Virus record (IMG/VR): IMGVR_UViG_3300010938_000004 | Coordinates: 1-64,000 of that record | Direction: 5' to 3' (one strand) | Length of the DNA stretch: 64,000 nt | Source of the DNA: a virus | Shown here: positions 7,616 to 14,351 of the stretch, piece after piece | Position numbering within the stretch: position 1 is the first letter of the stretch | Layout of the letters: each line of letters starts with the position of its first letter | Made by a program: the position numbers and the translations under genes | The notes under the pieces: generated by a model | Seen by the model: the letters and a program-made list of their open reading frames with translations, nothing else | Told to the model about the DNA's origin: nothing | Database searches by the model: none

Positions 7616-7903
7616 CTACCGACTCTGTCGGTAGTGTATGATGGTAAAAATCTCACTATCCATATGTTTCAAGTAGGTTCCGTAAAATAAGTGAGCCGCC
7701 AGGATCAGTTCGGCTGTGCGAATCTCGTCGAGAGTTTTGGGGCTACACATTGCTGTCTGGTATCGAATCCCACGGTCCTGGGGGGGGGTAAGCAAGAAGC
7801 GCTCCAGGGCGGCCGCCAACTCACTTGTGGGGTTTATCAGGTACAGGTAATAGCGGCGCCTGTCGTTTCTGTGTCGCACATCGTCGGCTGAGAATAAAAA
7901 CAT
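7616..7903 (-). CDS. Hypothetical protein
   Basis: The 95-residue protein starts MFLFSADDVRHRNDRRRYYL and follows the upstream gene after only nine bases. It has a basic stretch near the N-terminus and otherwise mixed composition. No domain is recognised. It is the fourth gene of the minus-strand operon 8959-7446. Confidence 0.5.
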   Translation of the reverse strand: MFLFSADDVRHRNDRRRYYLYLINPTSELAAALERFLLTPPQDRGIRYQTAMCSPKTLDEIRTAELILAAHLFYGTYLKHMDSEIFTIIHYRQSR

Positions 7904-7912
7904 TTTCTACCC

Positions 7913-8257
7913 CTAAGCCTCATCTGCAAGCTCGTATTGGACCAGATAGAGCACTTCCGCTGCGTCATCGAAGGGCGTTATATTTTTGACATATCTACCA
8001 GTGAACCCAAAGCTGGCGAGTGTCAGTTCCACCGCCCTGATTGTTTCGCGACCTTTCACATCTAATGTAAACTTTTTGCCGCCAGTGATTTCGTATTCGA
8101 TATGCATGGTCGCCGTGGCAGCCGATGCCATGATGGCATCTTCTAACATCAAGGCTTGAGACTTAGTCATGCAACTGGCTGGGACACAGATGGTCATCGT
8201 TGCTTTTATTGTCCTTGGGTAATTGTCGAGGATGTAACTGGACAAGAACATGCTCAA
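7913..8257 (-). CDS. Hypothetical protein
   Basis: The 114-residue protein overlaps the previous gene's stop (ATGA at 8254-8257), which implies coupled translation. Strands such as HIEYEITGGKKFTLDVKG alternate with a helix (ETIRAVELTLASFGF). The general look is that of a small alpha/beta domain. No family is recognised. Confidence 0.55.
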   Translation of the reverse strand: MSMFLSSYILDNYPRTIKATMTICVPASCMTKSQALMLEDAIMASAATATMHIEYEITGGKKFTLDVKGRETIRAVELTLASFGFTGRYVKNITPFDDAAEVLYLVQYELADEA

Positions 8258-8763
8258 GCCTTGTAAGAAAAAAAATGATAGAAGATGCCCATGCTGCCGG
8301 AGAATTTCACCATGCAGTGAGCATAGTTATCCATCCTATAGCCAAAGGCAGCCAGTAGCAACTCGCACTTTTTGAAAGTAAAGATGCTGTGAGTCATAAA
8401 ATGCATGTGCGTTTCCGCTGTACTTGTATATGTATATGAAATGCATTCCGAGTTGAGGCTTTTGAGCCGCGAGACTTCATTAATAATGATGGCCTCTTCC
8501 CATGTGGAGAGCTTGGATACGTCAACAGTGAACGCGGCGCGAAAGTCGGCGGCGCATGATGAGGGAAGCAGTCCCTGATTTTTCGCCTGGTTTGACAACG
8601 CATGAAAATGGTCGTCAATGTAGTCAAACGCGTGGGGACTTTTTATTTTGAAGAACCGAAACAACGGAAAGTGCGCCGTTTGATAAGCATATTTGGGGTC
8701 GATCCCTATGGATTTCAAAATTGACCCCAGCGGCCCTATCGTGAACTTAGGCTCACTGTCCAT
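8254..8763 (-). CDS. Hypothetical protein
   Basis: The 169-residue protein overlaps the zinc-ribbon gene before it by 11 bases. It is rich in aromatic residues, histidine and phenylalanine (FPLFRFFKIKSPHAFDYI). The C-terminal part (STAETHMHFMTHSIFTFKKC) has a layout like the neighbouring 114-residue protein: strands, then a KKCELLLAAFGY helix. The two may be distant relatives, since both end in a helix containing LxxxAFG or LxxxSFG. Function unknown. Confidence 0.55.
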   Translation of the reverse strand: MDSEPKFTIGPLGSILKSIGIDPKYAYQTAHFPLFRFFKIKSPHAFDYIDDHFHALSNQAKNQGLLPSSCAADFRAAFTVDVSKLSTWEEAIIINEVSRLKSLNSECISYTYTSTAETHMHFMTHSIFTFKKCELLLAAFGYRMDNYAHCMVKFSGSMGIFYHFFSYKA

Positions 8764-8959
8764 CGAAGTGGCCCTCTGGATAGTTGCGGCGCTTTACGAA
8801 GCTTATCTCGTAGTTCTTGCCTTTCACGTGGGTGAACTTGTCGTCTTTCTCCTTGATGGAGATGGTGTTGCACTGGGCGCATTCGACTTGTCGCCCGGAT
8901 ACGTATACTCTAGTGGAGCCACAGCCCTTAACCGGGCACGTTGCTGGAGGGACTCTCAT
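8753..8959 (-). CDS. Zinc-ribbon protein
   Basis: The 68-residue protein contains CPVKGCGSTRVYVSGR followed by ECAQC, a four-cysteine zinc ribbon (CPx3C...CxxC) close to its N-terminus, then a lysine-rich tail. It is the first gene of the minus-strand operon and follows a full promoter with no leader. Such small ribbons are common in phage accessory genes and may bind nucleic acid. No specific role can be given. Confidence 0.6.
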   Translation of the reverse strand: MRVPPATCPVKGCGSTRVYVSGRQVECAQCNTISIKEKDDKFTHVKGKNYEISFVKRRNYPEGHFDGQ

Positions 8960-8994
8960 GGAGAAAGTGTACTGGCTTTACTGCTATGCGTCAA
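8957..8994 (-). promoter_or_regulatory. Leaderless sigma70-type promoter for the 8959-7446 operon
   Basis: On the minus strand: TTGACG (8994-8989), 17 bases, TACACT (8971-8966), six bases, ATG at 8959. There is no Shine-Dalgarno sequence. This is one of the best examples of the leaderless layout seen repeatedly in the window. Confidence 0.7.
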
Positions 8995-9006
8995 CCTTGA
9001 TGTTAA

Positions 9007-9034
9007 TAGCTCAGTATGAGTAGCTCAGTATGAG
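9007..9034 (+). repeat. 14-bp tandem duplication
   Basis: TAGCTCAGTATGAG occurs twice in direct succession between the divergent promoters at 8966 and 9052. It is too short to classify. It may be a duplicated regulator site or replication slippage. Confidence 0.7.
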
Positions 9035-9051
9035 TCCATCGCACTTTGGTG

Positions 9052-9066
9052 TACCCTGCTTAGATG
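9052..9066 (+). promoter_or_regulatory. Leaderless promoter, TACCCT six bases before ATG
   Basis: TACCCT (9052-9057), GCTTAG, ATG 9064. There is no Shine-Dalgarno sequence. It sits divergently to the promoter at 8957-8994. Confidence 0.5.
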
Positions 9067-9443
9067 CAAATGTCTCCGTTGCTCAGCAAGATGATGGCCG
9101 CACACGGAACTATGCCTACCTACAGCTCGGAGGCGCAACAACAGGCCGCCCTGGCCGACGTCTACGAAAGAGAGCTTCCTGGATGGTCCTGCGAGAGCAC
9201 AGACTCACAGACAAAGACAGGCCCGACTTCTTCGCACCGTCCGAGGGGATTGCTGTAGAACTTAAGACCCAGGGCAGTAGGGCCAGTGTCTTGCGTCAGC
9301 TTAATCGTTACGCGACTCACCCCGACGTCAAGGTGCTGTGTCTTGTGACCTCTAAGGCGAATCTGACTAAGATGCCAGCCTCTCTTAAGGGGAAGCCGCT
9401 CTATGTGACTTTTACTGGTTGGAGAGCGCTATGTACAGGATAG
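9064..9443 (+). pseudogene. PD-(D/E)xK-type nuclease gene, frameshifted
   Basis: The N-terminal part is in frame from ATG 9064 (PTYSSEAQQQAALADVYERE). Around 9175-9200 the coding pattern moves to another frame, which continues REHRLTDKDRPDFFAPSEG, then IAVELKTQGSRASVLRQL and LCLVTS. R-P-D-F-F plus the later E-L-K-T-Q-G are the two catalytic half-motifs of VRR/PD-(D/E)xK nucleases. In such proteins a short helical N-terminus (QAALADVYERE) precedes the core, so one indel has split this gene. A functional copy would cut DNA, possibly host DNA or branched structures. Confidence 0.6.
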
Positions 9444-9513
9444 GGGCTAAGGCATTGCAGCTCAGAAAGTATCTCCCTTTATGATGTCGCTGTCATCTAC
9501 GAAACTTGTCTGC

Positions 9514-9519
9514 TATCAT
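9514..9519 (+). promoter_or_regulatory. Candidate promoter of the structured RNA
   Basis: TATCAT (9514-9519), with a weak -35 TGTCAT (9491-9496) 17 bases upstream. The predicted start near 9526-9528 coincides with the first base of the closing helix of the RNA element. Confidence 0.4.
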
Positions 9520-9527
9520 CTTATGTC

Positions 9528-9693
9528 GAGCCGGGACAGAAGCAATTGGTCTGGTGACCTCAGGGATACCCTGGACTCTCGTTCGATTCGAGAGCCGCAT
9601 AGCTGCGGGCGGTGGAGCTTTACTCCCACCTGCAGCCTTGCTGGCTGGCGCGCTGGAAGGTTCAATTCCTTCTTGTTTTGTCTCGGCTTTTTT
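9528..9693 (+). ncRNA. Compact multi-hairpin structured RNA ending in a U-run
   Basis: A 12-bp helix (two of the pairs G-U) joins 9530-9541 to 9676-9687 and is followed by six T, as in an intrinsic terminator. Inside it seven hairpins stand in a row: 9548-9559 (GGTC/GACC), 9561-9573 (CAGGG/CCCTG), 9576-9594 (CTCTCG/CGAGAG), 9595-9608 (CCGCA/TGCGG), 9611-9630 (GGTGG/CCACC, extendable), 9633-9647 (CAGCC/GGCTG) and 9656-9672 (GAAGG/CCTTC). The third and last have seven-base loops TTCGATT and TTCAATT, the tRNA T-loop pattern. No cloverleaf with a matching acceptor can be drawn, so it is not an ordinary tRNA. The ribosome binding site of the helicase gene follows at once, so this is either a free ncRNA or an attenuator-type leader. 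Confidence 0.6.
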
Positions 9694-9702
9694 GGAGTTT
9701 CG

Positions 9703-11391
9703 ATGCGGACTTTTGGCACCTTGGCAGTCTCTAAGCGTGACGGCGAGGACATCTTCTTAGCGCGTGACGTAGAGCCGCACGTCGCCATCCGCATGAAGCA
9801 GTTGTTCCCGTTCATCCCCAAGTGGACCGCATCAAGCGAAGGCTACAAGCTTCCTCTCACGCCGGCCATCGCACGCGATCTTGCCTGGTTCATGAGCCGC
9901 TATCCCCTTGAGATGTCCGCGGCGACCAAGCAGAAGGTGAACAACTTGGCTGGTGAATTTGACCAGGCCCAGCTTGAGTTGGAGCGCATCCTGACCGAGG
10001 CCTACGTGCCGCGCCCGGTTGCCATGAAGGGGGAGTTGCGGCACTATCAGGCACAAGCGGTAGATCTCCTGCTCAAGACCAAGCGCCTCCTTGTGGCTGA
10101 CCAGGTGGGCATGGGTAAGACCCTGGTGGGTATAGGCCTTGCGGTGACGCCTGGCACGCTCCCCATGCTGGTGGTGGTCCCGGCCCACTTAACGCTCCAG
10201 TGGCAGGAGCAGCTAGCACAGTTCACGGACCTTCAGGTCCACATTATCAAGAAGGGCATTCAGTACCAGCTGCCCAAGGCCGATGTGTACGTAACCACCT
10301 ATTCGAAGCTCGCCGGGTGGACGGAGCTATTTTCGTCTGGCTTCTTCAAAAGCGCCGTGTGGGATGAGTGTCAAGATCTTCGCCACGACAATACTGAGAA
10401 ATACAAGGCGGCCAACATTCTGCAGGAAAATGCCGAGTACGTTCTGGGCCTGTCGGGGACCCCGGTCTACAACTACGGCAACGAGATCTTCAACATCTTG
10501 AACCTAATCAAGCCGGGGTGTTTGGGTGAGTGGTCCGATTTTTCGCGCGAGTGGCTTGCTTGGGAGAAGAAGGTCAAGAACCCTGAAGCTTTAGGCTCCT
10601 ACCTTAGGGAGCAGCACCTGATGCTGCGAAGGACTCGCAATCGTGCGGCCCCTAATCGGATAGTCCACCGCGTGCCGCACGATCAGAAAGTGCTGGAAGA
10701 TGTCGACGGCGTAGCCAGGCAGCTCGCCACTACCGTAATGTCCGGCTCCTTTGTAGAGAGAGGGCAGGCCGCGCGCGAGCTGGATGTGATGTTGCGTCAG
10801 GCAACTGGGCAGGCCAAGGCCAAGTACGTCGCCGAGTACGTCAAGGTGTTGCTTGAGTCTGGCGAGAAGGTACTCCTGGCGGGATGGCACAGATCGGTGT
10901 ACGAAACGTGGCTAGAGGAGTTGAAGGATTTTAGTCCAGTGATGTACACCGGTAGTGAATCGCCGGCCCAGAAGAAGAAGAGCAAGGAAGACTTCGTTTC
11001 CGGCAAGAGCCAGCTCATGATCATTTCATTACGCTCTGGCGTAGGCCTAGACGGCCTACAGAAGGCGGCCTCTCTCGTGGTGGTGGGGGAGCTAGACTGG
11101 AGTCCGGCTGTACACGATCAGATTTTGGGACGCCTCGATCGCGATGGCCAAAAGGATGAGGTGACTGGGATTTTCTTGGTGGCAGATACTGGCACGGACC
11201 CACTCATGGTGGAGGTTAACGGCCTTAAGTCAGCTCAGTCCCGCGGCATTCTAGACCCAGGCAAGCCTGTAGACCACACAGCGCCTGATGAAAGTCGTAT
11301 CAGGATGCTAGCCGAGGTGGTGTTGAAGAGAAGAGGCGTATTGACGCACCTCGTTGAAGCAGGTACGATCCCCTCAAGGAGAAACCAATGA
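9703..11391 (+). CDS. SNF2/superfamily-2 DNA helicase or translocase
   Basis: GGAG five bases before ATG 9703 sets the start and gives 562 residues. The first 110 residues (FIPKWTASSEGYKLPL...) resemble the small N-terminal domain of phage SNF2-like helicases. Then come motif I DQVGMGKT (about 131-138), motif II WDECQD, motif III GLSGTP, and the C-terminal helicase lobe with GVGLDGLQKAASLVVVGEL and the motif VI region QILGRLDRDGQ. This is the SWI2/SNF2 order. The protein should use ATP to move on double-stranded DNA, for example in recombination or replication restart. It overlaps the next gene by ATGA. The structured RNA just upstream may regulate it. Confidence 0.85.
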   Translation: MRTFGTLAVSKRDGEDIFLARDVEPHVAIRMKQLFPFIPKWTASSEGYKLPLTPAIARDLAWFMSRYPLEMSAATKQKVNNLAGEFDQAQLELERILTEAYVPRPVAMKGELRHYQAQAVDLLLKTKRLLVADQVGMGKTLVGIGLAVTPGTLPMLVVVPAHLTLQWQEQLAQFTDLQVHIIKKGIQYQLPKADVYVTTYSKLAGWTELFSSGFFKSAVWDECQDLRHDNTEKYKAANILQENAEYVLGLSGTPVYNYGNEIFNILNLIKPGCLGEWSDFSREWLAWEKKVKNPEALGSYLREQHLMLRRTRNRAAPNRIVHRVPHDQKVLEDVDGVARQLATTVMSGSFVERGQAARELDVMLRQATGQAKAKYVAEYVKVLLESGEKVLLAGWHRSVYETWLEELKDFSPVMYTGSESPAQKKKSKEDFVSGKSQLMIISLRSGVGLDGLQKAASLVVVGELDWSPAVHDQILGRLDRDGQKDEVTGIFLVADTGTDPLMVEVNGLKSAQSRGILDPGKPVDHTAPDESRIRMLAEVVLKRRGVLTHLVEAGTIPSRRNQ

Positions 11392-11675
11392 CTGAACTCT
11401 TCTACGTTACTTCCGCTATCCTGACCGGCGGCAATGGACTTTACGATCAGGAAAGTCTAGTTCACACCTTCTACGATCCGTCGGATGGAAGCCTCCATCA
11501 AGTGCACCAGAACACCCGCCTGGTTCGCACCAGGCTCATGGAGAGTTCCGAGCAATTGGAGCGCAACCAGTTCAACGAGTACGACGGATGGAAAGTCAAT
11601 AATGCAGTGCAGGAACTGGCGGAGCCTCAGGTTCGACAGCTGGAGCGCAGCATGCGCCACCGGAAGCGGCGGTAA
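11388..11675 (+). CDS. Hypothetical protein
   Basis: The 95-residue protein is coupled to the helicase gene by ATGA. The N-terminal half has strands (LFYVTSAILTGG) and the C-terminal half is a charged helix ending RHRKRR. No family is recognised. It may act with the helicase, judged by coupling only. Confidence 0.6.
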   Translation: MTELFYVTSAILTGGNGLYDQESLVHTFYDPSDGSLHQVHQNTRLVRTRLMESSEQLERNQFNEYDGWKVNNAVQELAEPQVRQLERSMRHRKRR

Positions 11676-11679
11676 AAAC

Positions 11680-12231
11680 ATGTCGGCTACTCGCGATCGA
11701 AGTCAGGGGATAGGGTTCGTGTACGGCGATATCAGCGAGCTTCTGCGCCGTGGCGCGCCTCAGGGCCCGGTGATTCCTCGCCCAGGGGACCACGTGGTTA
11801 ATTTGCCTGCTCCGGCTGAGCATAAGAAGTCGCCGAAAGATAGCGCGCCAGCTATTGGCACCGACGCGTTCGAGGCCGCTCGCGCCGAGGCGGTCTCAGA
11901 CTCGCCTGAAGACGAGGGGCGACGCGCGGAAAGGGAGAGTGACGCTGCCATTTTGAAGATCAAGAGCAACCTTGACAGGCTGCAAGAGCTACACAGCAAG
12001 CTGCACGCAGTCCTGGCAGAGGAGTTGGGATCGACTAGCAAGAAGAAGTGGACCCATAGGGGAAGGGGCGTTATTATGCATCGCATGCGATACCTATCAG
12101 ACGTACTGTGGACTTTGGCCGTGATCCTGGCCTTTGGGATATTGCTCACCATGAAGGTTCATCTTTCCCACGTGGAGGATGATGAGGCCCCCGGGCCAGT
12201 GGTAGAGGTGGTCCCTGGAGCAGAACCATAA
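11680..12231 (+). CDS. Single-pass membrane protein with coiled-coil stem
   Basis: The 183-residue protein starts at ATG 11680 (GGAAGCGG upstream). Residues about 1-60 are low-complexity and proline-rich. A charged helix (RAERESDAAILKIKSNLDRL) runs to about 120 and looks like a coiled coil. One transmembrane segment, LWTLAVILAFGILLTMKV, lies near the C-terminus, followed by an acidic tail. Topology is uncertain. It resembles small phage membrane proteins of unknown function. Confidence 0.6.
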   Translation: MSATRDRSQGIGFVYGDISELLRRGAPQGPVIPRPGDHVVNLPAPAEHKKSPKDSAPAIGTDAFEAARAEAVSDSPEDEGRRAERESDAAILKIKSNLDRLQELHSKLHAVLAEELGSTSKKKWTHRGRGVIMHRMRYLSDVLWTLAVILAFGILLTMKVHLSHVEDDEAPGPVVEVVPGAEP

Positions 12232-12502
12232 AGGCAAGAAAGGAATTGGAATCGACGAAGTAAAGAGGCTGAGGGAAATTGCAGTGAAGCTCATCTAGGT
12301 AGCTGAGGAATTCGAGGGCCTGACGTCCAAGCCGGAATGCGCGTGGACTGATGCAGATTATGACGCTCAGTGCGCATCCAGCTTCGAACTACACCGACTC
12401 CGCGCTGAGCTACTGCATCGATTCCGCACTGAGCTAGAGGAGAAGACTAAAGGCGCACAGGCCGCGGGCGTTCTGTCCTTAAAGGAGGGGAAAGATGCGT
12501 AA
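12179..12502 (+). pseudogene. Coding frame interrupted by two TAG codons
   Basis: From ATG 12179 or 12182 the frame runs to TAA 12500, broken only by TAG at 12203 and 12296. The peptide between and after the stops looks genuine: KKGIGIDEVKRLREIAVKLI, TAG, VAEEFEGLTSKPECAWTDAD, then LRAELLHRFRTELEEK. Its TAA overlaps the ATG of the next small gene, as coupled genes do. Both stops are amber and would be glutamine if CAG. Either the gene is dead, translation resumes internally, or amber is read through. Confidence 0.45.
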
Positions 12503-12629
12503 AGAACTGCCATTCATTGTGAGGCTTACGATCGGAGTGCTGCTTATGGCCGCACTGATCGCTGTCAAGATGATCCCGCCCAGCCGGTCGCCGGCCATCT
12601 TGCCTGAGACCGTCGAGGCACATCGATGA
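12495..12629 (+). CDS. Small membrane protein
   Basis: This 44-residue protein has a strong ribosome binding site (AAGGAGGGGAAAG) before ATG 12495. It has a short basic N-terminus, one transmembrane helix (FIVRLTIGVLLMAALIAV) and a short tail. The size fits a holin-like, spanin-like or lysis-regulating peptide, but nothing specific supports one of these. Its stop overlaps the following start (ATGA). Confidence 0.6.
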   Translation: MRKELPFIVRLTIGVLLMAALIAVKMIPPSRSPAILPETVEAHR

Positions 12630-12775
12630 CGAGGTACATCTTTCTCGATGTAGACGGGTGCTGAACAAATTCCCCACCAAGAGTGACCGATCCTATACCC
12701 GGCCTACATCAAGATGCGCCTGTTCTCTCTTCTGTGCTTGCTGTCTATTTATTTGGTAAGGCCATTCATCCCAAA
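12626..12775 (+). pseudogene. HAD-type hydrolase remnant
   Basis: The ATG at 12626 overlaps the previous stop and reads MTRYIFLDVDG, the first HAD motif (DxDG), then stops at once. One extra G in the run at 12655-12658 would give FLDVDGVLNKFPTKSD, the expected HAD start. Downstream the frames switch further and no second or third HAD motif is found. The stretch 12776-12875 holds only short open pieces (one reads FEAKCLIGKPLSPSAAQQIA) in changing frames and appears decayed. Confidence 0.5.
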
Positions 12776-12875
12776 GCTTTGAGGCTAAGTGCTTGATTGG
12801 TAAGCCTCTCAGTCCCTCTGCCGCGCAACAGATAGCAAAGGCTGCCCATCACTTCTTCCAGGTCAAAATGCCCTA

Positions 12876-12983
12876 GTGCCCCTCCAGCTGGAGAGAGTCG
12901 AGAGCCAGATTAAAAGAATCCAGGACAAAGCCATTCGTGAGGCTTTAGAGCGGCTATTGAAGAACATACACATTCCTCCTTGA
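12876..12983 (+). CDS. Short helical ORF, probably a gene fragment
   Basis: From GTG 12876 a 35-codon frame reads LERVESQIKRIQDKAIREAL and ends NIHIPP. The composition is a clean charged helix. There is no good ribosome binding site, and it may be the end of the decayed gene upstream rather than a separate one. Confidence 0.35.
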   Translation: MPLQLERVESQIKRIQDKAIREALERLLKNIHIPP

Positions 12984-13025
12984 CACATTGCGCCATCCAT
13001 GAGAAGCTATCTTTACGGAGGGGAC

Positions 13026-13298
13026 ATGGACAAGGAACAGCTTTTCAAGGACTGGATGGCAGCCAAGGCGGCGCTGAGCGTCGCGGAAGAGGCTTATAGA
13101 CAGCTCGACAGGCAGGTGAAAGCTCACCTTGAGGGTTGTGAGGGCTTCCAGGACCAGCAGGGAGCGCTGGTGCTCCGCATGGATGTCCAGTCTCGCCGCA
13201 GCGTGTCCCTGGAGAAGGGCTACGAGATTTTCAAGGAAGAATTTGACAAGATCGTCTCTCGGACCGAGTACGGTGTTGTGCGCCAGGTCAAAGGGTGA
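13026..13298 (+). CDS. Hypothetical protein
   Basis: ACGGAGGGGAC before ATG 13026 sets the start and gives a 90-residue protein. The N-terminal half is a helix (AKAALSVAEEAYRQLDRQVK) and the C-terminal half alternates strand and helix. No family is recognised. A strong terminator follows. Confidence 0.6.
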   Translation: MDKEQLFKDWMAAKAALSVAEEAYRQLDRQVKAHLEGCEGFQDQQGALVLRMDVQSRRSVSLEKGYEIFKEEFDKIVSRTEYGVVRQVKG

Positions 13299-13327
13299 TA
13301 TCGTAGACTTTCACTACCCCCAACCCG

Positions 13328-13369
13328 GAAGCCGGTTCCGCCTTACTGGTGGGCCGGCTTCTTTCTTTT
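13328..13369 (+). terminator. Rho-independent terminator
   Basis: The stem GAAGCCGG (13328-13335) pairs perfectly with CCGGCTTC (13354-13361) and is followed by TTTCTTTT. It separates the preceding accessory genes from the cargo cassette, whose promoter starts 14 bases later. Confidence 0.85.
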
Positions 13370-13382
13370 GTGCGCGGCGTGG

Positions 13383-13397
13383 TATACTTGAGTTATG
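13383..13397 (+). promoter_or_regulatory. Leaderless promoter, TATACT six bases before ATG
   Basis: TATACT (13383-13388), TGAGTT, ATG 13395. There is no Shine-Dalgarno sequence. The upstream GGCGTGG matches the promoter at 6489. It should drive the cargo cassette 13395-19795. Confidence 0.65.
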
Positions 13398-14351
13398 CCT
13401 GACGATCCTAATAATCTGAATCTTCCCAACCACTTCTCTATGGTCTCTTCTCACATACCCGGCAAAGGTGACAGACACGACGAACTACTGCAGGTCCTTA
13501 AGGACGCCGGCTACTCTCCCATCGACACCCAAGGTTCTTGGCAGGGGATAACCGAGAGGGTTGCGGTGGTTCCGCACTCTGGTAGCATACAGAACATGTC
13601 CGACATAGAGAACGTGGCTCAGAATTTCGGCCAGGAGGCCGTGCTGCACCACTCCCATGGGCGCTCCTACCTCTCTCCTCTTACCGGCGGCGTGCTGCCG
13701 GCTGAAGGAGCAGGCTGGGTAGAGGCCAAGGATGGAGAGGATCACCTAAAGGTGGGGAACAAGCGAGTGCGTTTTCATCTCAATGACATATATGATTCGG
13801 AGAAGATCGCCAAGAGCCTTATCGACCGCATCCGTCACCGATGGGTGCCGGCCGCTGCCGCGATAGATCCGCTGCAAGGCCACAAGACTCGCCATTACGA
13901 GTTTGAAGATGGTTGGGCCGGGACGGCCTATCGAGTGAAGCTCCACGATCGCGATGGCGAAATAGTCGGCATGGCCTCTTATCACAAAGTACCCTCAGGT
14001 CTGTTCGAGGAGCGACACGTCTTCACCCACCCGAAACTCCGCGACAAAAAGGCGCTGGCGGTTCAGAGAATGCGCGAGCGCGCCGCTCAGCTGACTGGCG
14101 GAGCGGACATCCTTCACAAGGCCAAGGCCCCTTCGGACCAAGAATTTATCTTCAGTGTTGAGTCGCATCCCAAAGAAAATCGGGTCAATGTGGTGGCGAA
14201 ATCTGATTCGGGCCCTCAAGCCTTGGTTGAGCTTGAGAAGACCGACGACGGCTACCGAGTATTGTCCTACGTGTCCAACGCTCCAGATGAAGAGCTAAGG
14301 AAGAGCTTGCTCTATTACGCCGAAAACGAACTGGGCAGCATAGAAGAATGA
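13395..14351 (+). CDS. Two-domain protein with DUF3293-like N-terminus; cargo cassette gene 1
   Basis: The 318-residue protein begins with about 115 residues whose pattern (LLQVLKDAGYSPIDTQGSW, then ENVAQNFGQEAVLHHSHGR) resembles DUF3293. Residues about 165-260 (AYRVKLHDRDGEIVGMASYH, then FTHPKLRDKKALAVQRMRER) have a GNAT-like strand order, but the acetyl-CoA turn is missing. VVAKSDSG near residue 275 matches the K-S linker of the cargo proteins. The stop overlaps the start of the 1585-residue gene (ATGA), so the two are co-expressed. Activity unknown. Confidence 0.6.
   Translation: MPDDPNNLNLPNHFSMVSSHIPGKGDRHDELLQVLKDAGYSPIDTQGSWQGITERVAVVPHSGSIQNMSDIENVAQNFGQEAVLHHSHGRSYLSPLTGGVLPAEGAGWVEAKDGEDHLKVGNKRVRFHLNDIYDSEKIAKSLIDRIRHRWVPAAAAIDPLQGHKTRHYEFEDGWAGTAYRVKLHDRDGEIVGMASYHKVPSGLFEERHVFTHPKLRDKKALAVQRMRERAAQLTGGADILHKAKAPSDQEFIFSVESHPKENRVNVVAKSDSGPQALVELEKTDDGYRVLSYVSNAPDEELRKSLLYYAENELGSIEE

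Noticed and set aside
9525-9680. Two tRNA genes, suggested by T-arm-like hairpins with TTCGATT and TTCAATT loops
   Set aside because: No matching acceptor stem, anticodon arm or D-arm can be drawn for either. The hairpins fit one larger structure instead.
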